Assembly: GCA_900769385.1 (NCBI GenBank)
Contig: CAAGGO010000397.1
Span: 1-9,421, forward strand
Direction of reading: 5' to 3'
Origin: Rikenellaceae bacterium
GTDB taxonomy: Bacteria; Bacteroidota; Bacteroidia; Bacteroidales; UBA932
Length of the DNA stretch: 9,421 nt
The translations under genes were made by a program, and so were the position numbers. The first letter of the stretch is position 1. The number at the start of each line of letters is the position of its first letter. This document shows positions 1 to 5,972 of this stretch, piece by piece. The notes beneath the pieces were generated by a model. The model searched no databases, was not told the origin of the DNA, and saw only the letters and a list, made by a program, of their open reading frames with translations.

Positions 1-1452
1 GCTCTTGGTATGTTGCCGGAAAAGGTGGCTGCACTTCTGGCAGGAGGTTACAGGCAGAAGGATATTGCTGTGCTGGTGAGAACCGGCAAGGAGGGTAATC
101 TGGTGGCTGAAAAGCTTCTGGAGAACGGGTATGATGTGATTTCCAGTGATTCCCTTTATGTGGCCTCTTCTTTGGCTGTGCAGAAGGTGGTGAATGTATT
201 GAGGGAGATTGACAATCCGCAGAGTGATTCATTGAGGATAATGAGAATGTTCCAGAGTATTCCAACCGTGGAGCAGATAAGCCATTATTCCTTGTATCAG
301 TTGTGTGAGGCAATTGTAAGGGAAACCCTTTCAGAGGAGGAGAAGGGGGATGTGGCATATTTGCAGGCGTTACTGGATCTTGTGCTTGAGTTTACCAACA
401 GCAAGGGGACCAATATTGGGCAGTTCCTCAAGTGGTGGGATGAGAGCGGTATAAAATGTACCGTTTCTGCACCTGAGGATATGGATGCCATAAGGGTTAT
501 GACAATACACAAATCAAAAGGATTGGGCTTCAATGTGGTGATTGTGCCGTTCCTGAAGGAGAATCTGGATCATAAGCCGCTTATGTCACCTACTTTGTGG
601 AGCAGTTTCAACGGTATGCCTGTACCTGTAAAATATTCTAAGGGGCTTCTTGAGACATATTTTGAGAATAACTACAGAAAGGAGAGGCTTGCTGCGTGTA
701 TAGATGCACTCAATACTGTGTATGTTGCATTTACCAGGGCCAAGGATGAGATGATAATTTTTGCCCCTGAGGCCAAAATGAACAAATCAGGGGAAACATC
801 CGTGTCTGCTGTGTCTGATATGTTATATAAATTTTGTACTGAGGTTTGCAAACTTGATTCTGACGGCAGGATGGTTATGGGGGAGAGCGGTTGTGCAAGG
901 AGGGATGCTGCAGTAGATGGAAAGATGAAACTTGGAAGAGTTTTCCAGCACGGACTGCTGGACAAGAGGACCCGTACTGCAGTCCAGAGCGGATCATTGC
1001 AGGGAGGCGAGAGCATTAGGGAGCACGGAATTACAATGCACTATGTGTTCTCACTGGTAGAGTACAGTGAAGATATTGCCGGTGCGGTGGAGAGGGCCTG
1101 TGCTGAGGGAGCTGCAAGCTGCAGCCGCCAGGAGCTGCTGGAGATGGTGGAGCAGAAGATAGCTTCAGTACAGGAGTACGGATGGTTTGGCAAGGAGTAC
1201 AAAGTGCTCAACGAGTGCAGCATATTGACTCCTTCCGGAGAGGAGAAACGTCCCGACAGGGTTCTTGTAAAAGGGAACGAGGCCATAGTTATAGACTACA
1301 AGTTTGGAGCATATTCATCTGAAGATACCGCCCAGCTGGGAGGTTATAAAAAACAGGTGAGCAGATACAAGGAACTGCTCACCGCAATGGGTTATACCAA
1401 TGTGAAAGGATACTTGTGGTACCTTTCAGCAGATACTGTCATATCTGTCTAA
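1..1452 (+). CDS. AddA/RecB-like UvrD-family helicase-nuclease, C-terminal part (5' end outside window)
   Basis: The frame is open from base 1, so the gene begins upstream and only about 483 codons are visible. Residues are counted from the ATG at base 10. Residues 18-70 (start IAVLVRTGKEGN) resemble the helicase motif IV region of UvrD/RecB proteins. VMTIHKSKGLGF at 163-174 and YVAFTRAKDE at 238-247 are motifs V and VI of superfamily 1 helicases. The C-terminus carries a PD-(D/E)XK nuclease of the RecB type: D416, the D429-Y430-K431 core, and the trailing Q449/Y453 motif. In this family the enzyme unwinds and degrades double-strand DNA ends to load RecA, usually with an AddB partner, which is not downstream here and may lie upstream. 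All C-terminal catalytic residues are present, so the enzyme looks intact. The Gly in KSKGLGF sits where many relatives have Glu. The family call is firm; AddA versus a broader RecB-like name is less so. Confidence 0.9.
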   Translation, partial: ALGMLPEKVAALLAGGYRQKDIAVLVRTGKEGNLVAEKLLENGYDVISSDSLYVASSLAVQKVVNVLREIDNPQSDSLRIMRMFQSIPTVEQISHYSLYQLCEAIVRETLSEEEKGDVAYLQALLDLVLEFTNSKGTNIGQFLKWWDESGIKCTVSAPEDMDAIRVMTIHKSKGLGFNVVIVPFLKENLDHKPLMSPTLWSSFNGMPVPVKYSKGLLETYFENNYRKERLAACIDALNTVYVAFTRAKDEMIIFAPEAKMNKSGETSVSAVSDMLYKFCTEVCKLDSDGRMVMGESGCARRDAAVDGKMKLGRVFQHGLLDKRTRTAVQSGSLQGGESIREHGITMHYVFSLVEYSEDIAGAVERACAEGAASCSRQELLEMVEQKIASVQEYGWFGKEYKVLNECSILTPSGEEKRPDRVLVKGNEAIVIDYKFGAYSSEDTAQLGGYKKQVSRYKELLTAMGYTNVKGYLWYLSADTVISV

Positions 1453-2042
1453 AATGTACGGCCTTGAAATACATCTGATTCATTGTAAGGTACAAGTGTG
1501 CCTGTCATTGTAAGGTTGTTGCTGTTGAAGTTAGGGTAGATTGTAACGGTTGCCCTGTTGCCGTCACCTGTAAGGGTGATGTTTACACTGGCCGATACAG
1601 CAATGCCCTGTACCATAAAATTGTAGGATACAACACCACGTTTGCTTGTACTCATTGTAATGTTGGATACATTACCCTCTACTGTAATTCCTCCAACACC
1701 GTTTGGACCTGGCCTGAAATTGCTGGTTGCAATCTGTATTACCGATTTCCCCTCATTCATTGAGACAAAGTTGGTGATTCCGGATACAAACTTTGTAAGT
1801 CCCTGAGGGAACAGCAGCTGGTCTGCCTCAATTACAAAATATCCCTCTTTTAGGCATTGCACAGCCTGTTCAAACTGTTCATGGCTTTGTGCTGCCATAG
1901 CTTTCTTATGGGCGGCCCTGGCTGCTTTGCGTGCCTCCTGTTTTGTCATTGTTGTCTCAGAACCGAAATCCTGCGCATAAAGTCCGTTTCCAAAAAATAG
2001 TAAGGTAAGAAGGGTGATTGACAATAGATAAAATCTTTTCAT
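1449..2042 (-). CDS. Secreted DUF4251-family protein
   Basis: The product is about 197 aa. I chose the ATG at 2040-2042 because it begins a clear signal peptide (MKRFYLLSITLLTLLFF, probable cleavage after A23 in GLYAQ). The frame stays open for 31 more codons upstream, but that stretch has no signal character. A GGAG lies only 2 nt before the ATG, too close to be a good ribosome site. Residues 32-60 form a charged, Ala-rich helix (TKQEARKAARAAHKKAMAAQ). The rest is Gly/Asn/Thr-rich beta sequence with alternating strands (NVSNITMSTSKRG, ATVTIYPNFNSNNLTMTGTL), matching the pattern of the Bacteroidetes DUF4251 family, whose role is unknown. It probably acts in the periplasm or at the outer membrane. 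It is divergent from the OmpA gene and overlaps the helicase stop codon tail to tail. The family was assigned from memory of its pattern. Confidence 0.8.
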   Translation of the reverse strand: MKRFYLLSITLLTLLFFGNGLYAQDFGSETTMTKQEARKAARAAHKKAMAAQSHEQFEQAVQCLKEGYFVIEADQLLFPQGLTKFVSGITNFVSMNEGKSVIQIATSNFRPGPNGVGGITVEGNVSNITMSTSKRGVVSYNFMVQGIAVSASVNITLTGDGNRATVTIYPNFNSNNLTMTGTLVPYNESDVFQGRTF

Positions 2043-2044
2043 TG

Positions 2045-2062
2045 CTCCAATTTTAAAATTAA
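2045..2062. repeat. Left arm of imperfect inverted repeat in divergent intergenic region
   Basis: CAATTTTAAA (2048-2057) is the exact reverse complement of TTTAAAATTG at 2180-2189. With one indel the match extends inward through TTAA, and GC matches outward across two mismatches. The arm also contains the 12-bp palindrome AATTTTAAAATT (2049-2060). It lies directly before the start codon of the minus-strand DUF4251 gene, so it may be a shared leader element rather than a recombination site. AT-richness makes chance similarity possible. Confidence 0.4.
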
Positions 2063-2177
2063 AATCAAATTTCCCTTTAGAAACAAAATATGGTGCGGAA
2101 TGTTCTGCTTTGCGGGGCTTTTGGATATATTGCAAACAAATTCTGAAAATATCTGTTGTGTAGAGTAATAGCGGATT

Positions 2178-2193
2178 AATTTAAAATTGATGC
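2178..2193. repeat. Right arm of imperfect inverted repeat in divergent intergenic region
   Basis: TTTAAAATTG (2180-2189) mirrors CAATTTTAAA at 2048-2057 on the other side of the 154-bp intergenic gap. It lies 7 nt before the ATG of the OmpA-like gene. Each divergent gene therefore has the same ten bases just upstream of its start codon. I saw no convincing Bacteroidetes promoter pair (TTTG and TAnnTTTG) between the arms. Confidence 0.4.
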
Positions 2194-2196
2194 ATT

Positions 2197-3381
2197 ATGA
2201 AAAAGGTATTTTTAGTTTTGATGGTTTCTCTTTTCGGCGTTTGTGCATACGCCCAGGATGAAACTGTAATTGAAGTGCAAGGACAGAAAGGCCCGTATGT
2301 AACCAATGGTTTCTGGGACAACTGGTTCATTACAGCAGGTGGCGGTGCCCAGGTGTATTTTGGGCAAAGTGACGGCCACGGCAGTTTTGGCAACAGGATT
2401 GCACCTGCAATTGACATCTCTCTGGGCAAATGGATCACACCTTCTGTTGGTGTAAGGTTCCAGTACTCGGGCTTGAAGGCAAAAGGGTGGACAGACGGCA
2501 AACTCCCTTATTCCTACGGTTCTCCTGATACCAAAGGTTACTATAAGGAGAAATTCAATACAATGAACCTTCACGCAGATTTTCTATGGAACATCTCCAA
2601 TGCTATAGGTGGTGAGAGGACAGACAGGTTCTGGAACCTTGTACCTTATGCAGGAGTTGGTTGGGCCCGTTCTTATGGAAATTCTACACGTGATAATGAG
2701 ATTGCGTTCAGTGCAGGTCTATTGCACAACTGGACAATCTCGGATGCTGTAGATATAAGCATAGATATGAAAAGCATGATTGTAAACCAGCGCTTTGTAC
2801 ACACCTCATCAGATAATGGCGTGAATGCACTGGTATCTGTTACGGCCGGCATCTCATACAAATTTGGTGCAGTTGGATTCCAGAGGGCTTCAGACCTTAT
2901 GGTTATAGAGGACAATACAAGGTATGTAGAGGAGATTGCAATGCTTGAGAGCATGTTGGCCAAAGCAGAGCAGAAGCGTGCCCAGCTTCTTCAGCAGATA
3001 GAAAGCCAGAATGATGAACTCAACCAGCAGAGAAATGCCGAGCTTCCTGTACCTGTATTCCCTGATTTGGCAATCTTCTTTGAGATAGGCAAGGCCAAAT
3101 TGAATGACAAGGCAATGGTAAACATTGGCTATGTGGCAGATATGCTCAAACAGTTCCCTGAAAAAAGATATGTGCTGTATGCCTCTGCAGATAAGGAGAC
3201 TGGTTCTCCGGAGTTCAATATGCAGTTGAGCCAGAAGAGAGGCGAGGCTGTGTACAAGGCAATGGTGGAACAGTTTGGAGTAAATCCGGAGCAGTTGAGG
3301 ATTGTGGCAGTAGGTTCACAGCAGCAGAAATTTGATAAGGCCCAACTTAATAGAGTTGTAGTTATTGAGGACCAAGAATGA
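2197..3381 (+). CDS. OmpA-family outer-membrane protein (N-terminal beta-barrel, coiled coil, peptidoglycan-binding domain)
   Basis: The 394-aa product has the usual length and layout of Bacteroidales OmpA proteins such as Porphyromonas Omp40/41. A signal peptide covers residues 1-19 (ends CAYA, then Q). Residues 35-230 are barrel-like, opening with DNWFITAGGGAQVYFG and including LGKWITPSVGVRFQYSGL. Residues 244-282 (AMLESMLAKAEQKRAQLLQQ and on) are a Glu/Gln/Lys-rich coiled-coil linker. Residues 289-394 form the OmpA-like domain, with D332, N341 and R348 in the SADKETGSPEFNMQLSQKR segment, the positions used to bind peptidoglycan diaminopimelate in this fold. The protein is expected to tie the outer membrane to the cell wall. 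The start is the only good one and has no Shine-Dalgarno. A porin gene follows after 7 bp, so the two are probably co-transcribed. Confidence 0.92.
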   Translation: MKKVFLVLMVSLFGVCAYAQDETVIEVQGQKGPYVTNGFWDNWFITAGGGAQVYFGQSDGHGSFGNRIAPAIDISLGKWITPSVGVRFQYSGLKAKGWTDGKLPYSYGSPDTKGYYKEKFNTMNLHADFLWNISNAIGGERTDRFWNLVPYAGVGWARSYGNSTRDNEIAFSAGLLHNWTISDAVDISIDMKSMIVNQRFVHTSSDNGVNALVSVTAGISYKFGAVGFQRASDLMVIEDNTRYVEEIAMLESMLAKAEQKRAQLLQQIESQNDELNQQRNAELPVPVFPDLAIFFEIGKAKLNDKAMVNIGYVADMLKQFPEKRYVLYASADKETGSPEFNMQLSQKRGEAVYKAMVEQFGVNPEQLRIVAVGSQQQKFDKAQLNRVVVIEDQE

Positions 3382-3388
3382 TATTGAG

Positions 3389-4639
3389 ATGAAACTTGCA
3401 AAAATTATGGTGGCCGGCATATTTGCGGCCACCATTTCTCTCCTTAATGTGCAACGGGCAGATGCACAGGTGAGGGATACAGTAGTGCTTAAGGTTTTGG
3501 AGGAGAACGCTCCAAAGTATTTCAACGCTCCGGGAATGCCAAGATTCTCTGTCATTGGCAAGGAGCAGGAGTTTTATTTGGGTATAGGCGGATACATAAG
3601 GGGATCTGTATCGTATGATTTCGGGAACCCTATTGAGAGCCCGGTATACTTTGTTACAAGTGCAATTCCAATGGACAACCCTCCAGGAAACGGCTCTCTG
3701 TGGCAGATGAGTGCAGCATCCTCCAACATCTTCTTCAACTTTGTGGCATTGCCTCAAACTGAAAACAAGGTGGGTGCCTATATAGACTTCGGGTTTGCGG
3801 ACGGGATGAATTCCTACGGCTTCTCATTGAAGGCCGCGTACCTAACTTACCGCAACCTTACGGTGGGCTATACAACCAGCCTCTTTACCGATGGTGCGGC
3901 GGCAGCTCAGACCATAGATCAGCAGGGACCCAATGCAATGACATTCCTGTTCAATACCGTCATTGATTACCAGGTAGCCCTTACAAAGCACTGGAAAGTG
4001 GGTATAGGATTGGAGATGCCGTCTGTAAATGCAACATACGTGATGGAGAGGGATGCCGTAAACCAGCGTATTCCGGATATACCGGTATATGTGCAGTATG
4101 GTTGGAAAGAGGGGAAAGGGTGGTTGAGGCTGTCGGGAATAATGAGGAATATGGGATATTACAACAATATCACCAGAAGCCGTGAGAATGAGATGGGTTT
4201 GGGTATAAAACTCAGCAGTGCCAGCCCCATAGGGAAGAGATTTACCCTATACAGCCAGAGTGTGTTTGGAAAGGGAATTGCCTCATACGTGCAGGATCTG
4301 CAGGGACTTGGAATGGATATGCTCCCTTTGAGGGACGGCAGCGGGGCAATGGAGGGGGTTGAGGTTGTAGCATCCTACCTTGGGCTGCAGTATGTGATTT
4401 CAGAGAAATTGTCTGCATCTGCAACATTCAGTGAGGTGGACTGTTTTCTTCCCGACAAGGCAAAGCCTGTCCCTGACGGAACATACAAGAAAGCCTCATA
4501 CTTTGTAACCAACCTCATTTACAAGGTGTCACCTGTCCTCACCACAGGAATTGAGTATTTGTGGGGCAGCAGGCGCAATACAGATGACACATACCACCAC
4601 AACAACAGGATGCAGATGTCATTGAGGGTGAACTTCTAG
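3389..4639 (+). CDS. DcaP-like outer-membrane porin
   Basis: The product is 416 aa from the ATG at 3389. A TTG eight codons upstream is in frame, but the ATG begins the signal peptide directly (MKLAKIMVAGIFAATISLL, likely cut after A26 in ADAQ). From about residue 62 (FYLGIGGYIRGSVSYDFG) the sequence is continuous alternating beta strands rich in Gly and aromatics, ending SLRVNF with a terminal Phe, the classic outer-membrane barrel signal. The order of a GGYI strand, a strand with SSNIFFNF, an AYIDFGF strand, AYLTYRNLTVGYTTSLFTD, then QGPNA resembles the DcaP-like trimeric porins found in Bacteroidetes and proteobacteria, which pass small, often negatively charged solutes. The substrate here is unknown. 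The gene sits 7 bp after the OmpA-like gene and is followed by a strong terminator. A porin/outer-membrane barrel is nearly certain; the DcaP label is moderate. Confidence 0.8.
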   Translation: MKLAKIMVAGIFAATISLLNVQRADAQVRDTVVLKVLEENAPKYFNAPGMPRFSVIGKEQEFYLGIGGYIRGSVSYDFGNPIESPVYFVTSAIPMDNPPGNGSLWQMSAASSNIFFNFVALPQTENKVGAYIDFGFADGMNSYGFSLKAAYLTYRNLTVGYTTSLFTDGAAAAQTIDQQGPNAMTFLFNTVIDYQVALTKHWKVGIGLEMPSVNATYVMERDAVNQRIPDIPVYVQYGWKEGKGWLRLSGIMRNMGYYNNITRSRENEMGLGIKLSSASPIGKRFTLYSQSVFGKGIASYVQDLQGLGMDMLPLRDGSGAMEGVEVVASYLGLQYVISEKLSASATFSEVDCFLPDKAKPVPDGTYKKASYFVTNLIYKVSPVLTTGIEYLWGSRRNTDDTYHHNNRMQMSLRVNF

Positions 4640-4654
4640 CCCTGCCCATTGTGC

Positions 4655-4697
4655 AAAAAAAAACTGGCTCCGGAGAGTATCCGGGGCCAGTTTTTTA
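4655..4697. terminator. Bidirectional intrinsic terminator
   Basis: A 12-bp GC-rich stem (ACTGGCTCCGGA at 4663-4674 with TCCGGGGCCAGT at 4680-4691, one T-G wobble) closes a 5-nt loop, GAGTA. A run of nine A (4655-4663) flanks the left side and six T (4691-4696) the right, extending the stem to about 17 pairs. Read either way it gives a hairpin followed by a U tract. It lies 16 bp past the porin stop and 3 bp past the stop of the convergent HdeD-family gene, so it probably ends both transcripts. Confidence 0.93.
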
Positions 4698-4699
4698 TC

Positions 4700-5227
4700 C
4701 TACTGCGGGTCATTTTTCAGTTTGAAAGCGTAATTCATAAGGGTACCTCCACCAATGATGAATGATATTCCGGTCCACCAGATGACAGCCTCCATACCGT
4801 AAAGTATTGGCTGCGCCAGAATTATAATACCGCAGATGATGAGCATAATGGCTGAGAAGATTGTCCATCCCCATCCGCTCCCTTCTGTATTGCGGAGCCC
4901 GTAACCTATTCCAATGAGCGAGCTTCCTTTGAACAGAAGCCAGAATCCCAGACATAACGGGAGAGCAATGAGTGAAATTGCCGGCATTGCCGTAAGGGCA
5001 ATACCCAGAATTATCTCAATGATACCGGAAACAATCAGCCACCCTCTGCCACGCACATCTTTGGAAGTTGCCATGCCAATGTACATTATTCCCGACAGGA
5101 TTATTGCCAGACCGAATATAAGAGCCATTGTCATATAGCTGGTTTGAGGAAACAGCAGGATTGCAGCTCCCAACAACAGAATTATGATCCCCAGAATAAG
5201 GGGACTCCACCAATGTCTTTTTTCCAT
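4700..5227 (-). CDS. HdeD-family (DUF308) six-helix inner-membrane protein
   Basis: The 175-aa product is almost wholly hydrophobic with six predicted membrane helices at about residues 8-26, 32-52, 62-80, 84-107, 118-137 and 142-165, in three pairs of similar design. Each pair has a Gly-rich turn, e.g. LILGIIILLLGAAILLFP followed by a helix with LIFGLAIILSGIMYIG. This is the pattern of HdeD/DUF308 proteins. E. coli HdeD takes part in acid resistance, but the function of the Bacteroidetes members is unknown. There is no signal peptide. The C-terminus (YAFKLKNDPQ) is short and polar. The ATG at 5225-5227 lacks a Shine-Dalgarno but leads straight into the first helix (MEKRHWWSPLILG). The gene is alone, converges on the porin gene and shares its terminator. 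It is divergent from the fimbrial cluster, so the 185-bp gap must hold both promoters. Confidence 0.9.
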   Translation of the reverse strand: MEKRHWWSPLILGIIILLLGAAILLFPQTSYMTMALIFGLAIILSGIMYIGMATSKDVRGRGWLIVSGIIEIILGIALTAMPAISLIALPLCLGFWLLFKGSSLIGIGYGLRNTEGSGWGWTIFSAIMLIICGIIILAQPILYGMEAVIWWTGISFIIGGGTLMNYAFKLKNDPQ

Positions 5228-5263
5228 AACTGTAAATTTTGATGTTGTTTATTGAGTAAAAAG

Positions 5264-5280
5264 CAAATTATACGCATAAT
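5264..5280 (-). promoter_or_regulatory. Possible -7/-10 region for the HdeD-family gene with small dyad
   Basis: Read on the minus strand, 5272 to 5264 is TATAATTTG, close to the Bacteroidetes -7 element TAnnTTTG with one extra base and also containing a TATAAT hexamer. It lies 36 bp before the HdeD start codon, a sensible distance. It overlaps the dyad ATTAT (5267-5271)/ATAAT (5276-5280), which could be an operator. No matching TTTG -33 element is seen at the proper distance, so the call is weak. Confidence 0.3.
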
Positions 5281-5341
5281 GAGTTTTTGTTTTTTTTAAA
5301 AAGAGCAACAGAATTCCTGAAAAAGAAAAAAATTTCAAAGA

Positions 5342-5389
5342 ACCGGGATGTTTATCTTTTTCAGGAGCAGATCCTTGTGGAAGCCCGGT
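5342..5389 (+). promoter_or_regulatory. Candidate leader stem (ACCGGG/CCCGGT) upstream of fimbrial cluster
   Basis: ACCGGG at 5342-5347 pairs exactly with CCCGGT at 5384-5389 across a 36-nt loop. The loop holds AGGAG (5363-5367), the best Shine-Dalgarno-like string in this leader. AGGAG stands 9 nt before an in-frame GTG (5377) that could serve as an alternative start of the DUF3575 gene. Whether the stem forms in RNA is inference. The two arms are GC-rich in an otherwise AT-rich leader, which makes the match less likely to be chance. Confidence 0.35.
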
Positions 5390-5393
5390 ATTT

Positions 5394-5413
5394 TCGCAGA
5401 AAAATTTTTGCGA
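5394..5413 (+). promoter_or_regulatory. Hairpin abutting the DUF3575 start codon
   Basis: TCGCAGAA (5394-5401) pairs with TTTTGCGA (5406-5413), with one G-T wobble and a 4-nt loop. The last paired base is the A of the chosen ATG. Such a hairpin could limit ribosome entry at the first gene of the cluster. The stem is short and half AT, so its stability is modest. Confidence 0.35.
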
Positions 5414-5967
5414 TGAAAAAAATCAACATTCTTCTGGCAGCGCTTGCGGCGCTCCTTTTAAGCGGTAATGCGGCAGCGCAGAATATGTATGTGGCTACCA
5501 ACCTGCTGGATTACCTTAATCTTGGAACAATCAATGCGGAGTTTGGTTTAAACCCGTTGCCCAAATGGTCCTTTTATGCAAAGGGGAGGTACAACCCTTT
5601 TACTTTCAATATTAACGGACAGAGGCATAACAGGGTTGCCGGTGTAGCCTTGGGTGCCAGATACTGGTTCTGGTATACTAACAGCGGTTGGTTTCTCAAT
5701 TCCCATATTGGAGGCTCATTGTATAATACGGCTGGTATCCTGAATGAGTATGCTTATGAAGGTGCGGCAGGGGCACTCACATTTGGTGGTGGCTATTCCC
5801 TGATGTTGAACGGGAGATGGAATCTTGATTTTGGATTGGGAATTCAAGGGGGTGGTGCATCCTATACCAGATACTCTTGTCCAAAGTGCGGCAAAGTGGA
5901 GGAAAAAGGGAAAAAGATATTTGTTGCACCCTCAAATCTGATGGTGCAGCTCACAAAGATATTATAG
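5413..5967 (+). CDS. DUF3575-family outer-membrane protein, first gene of fimbrial cluster
   Basis: The product is 184 aa from ATG 5413. I chose this start because it begins a textbook signal peptide (MKKINILLAALAALLLSG, cut after A22 in AAAQ). The frame extends 42 codons upstream into a Lys-rich, non-signal stretch, and an in-frame GTG at 5377 is the only other serious candidate. The mature protein opens with MYVATNLLDYLNLGTINAE and continues with WSFYAKGRYNPF, VALGARYWFW and WNLDFGLGIQGGG, the strand pattern of DUF3575 proteins, which are predicted small outer-membrane barrels. In Bacteroidetes they often sit beside fimbrillin genes. Near the C-terminus is C156-P-K-C159-G, a CxxCG pair in a basic loop (KVEEKGKK), which I recall as recurrent in the family. 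The next gene starts 5 bp after the stop. A role in fimbria export or anchoring is inferred from context only. Confidence 0.87.
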   Translation: MKKINILLAALAALLLSGNAAAQNMYVATNLLDYLNLGTINAEFGLNPLPKWSFYAKGRYNPFTFNINGQRHNRVAGVALGARYWFWYTNSGWFLNSHIGGSLYNTAGILNEYAYEGAAGALTFGGGYSLMLNGRWNLDFGLGIQGGGASYTRYSCPKCGKVEEKGKKIFVAPSNLMVQLTKIL

Positions 5968-5972
5968 CATAT

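Noticed and set aside
4914..5138. Plus-strand open frame opposite the HdeD-family gene
   Set aside because: Lies wholly inside a clear six-helix membrane protein gene, with no start context and repetitive Ile/Arg composition typical of antisense frames.
5284..5302. T and A tracts (T5, T8, A5) as a slippage switch for phase variation
   Set aside because: The tracts are short and lie outside any supported coding region, with no promoter seen around them whose spacing would change.
5333..5360. TTTC then TATCTTTT resembling a TTTG/TAnnTTTG promoter for the fimbrial cluster
   Set aside because: The spacing is 16 bp instead of about 19-21 and both boxes deviate, so it is too weak to call.
5342..5389. 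ACCGGG/CCCGGT as invertible-promoter repeats
   Set aside because: Only 6-bp arms with a 36-bp interval, too short for a known invertase site; an RNA stem is a simpler reading.
5287..5412. 42-codon in-frame extension upstream of the DUF3575 ATG, starting at a TTG
   Set aside because: Lys-rich sequence encoded by A and T runs, no signal character, and the downstream ATG begins a perfect signal peptide; better explained as untranslated leader.
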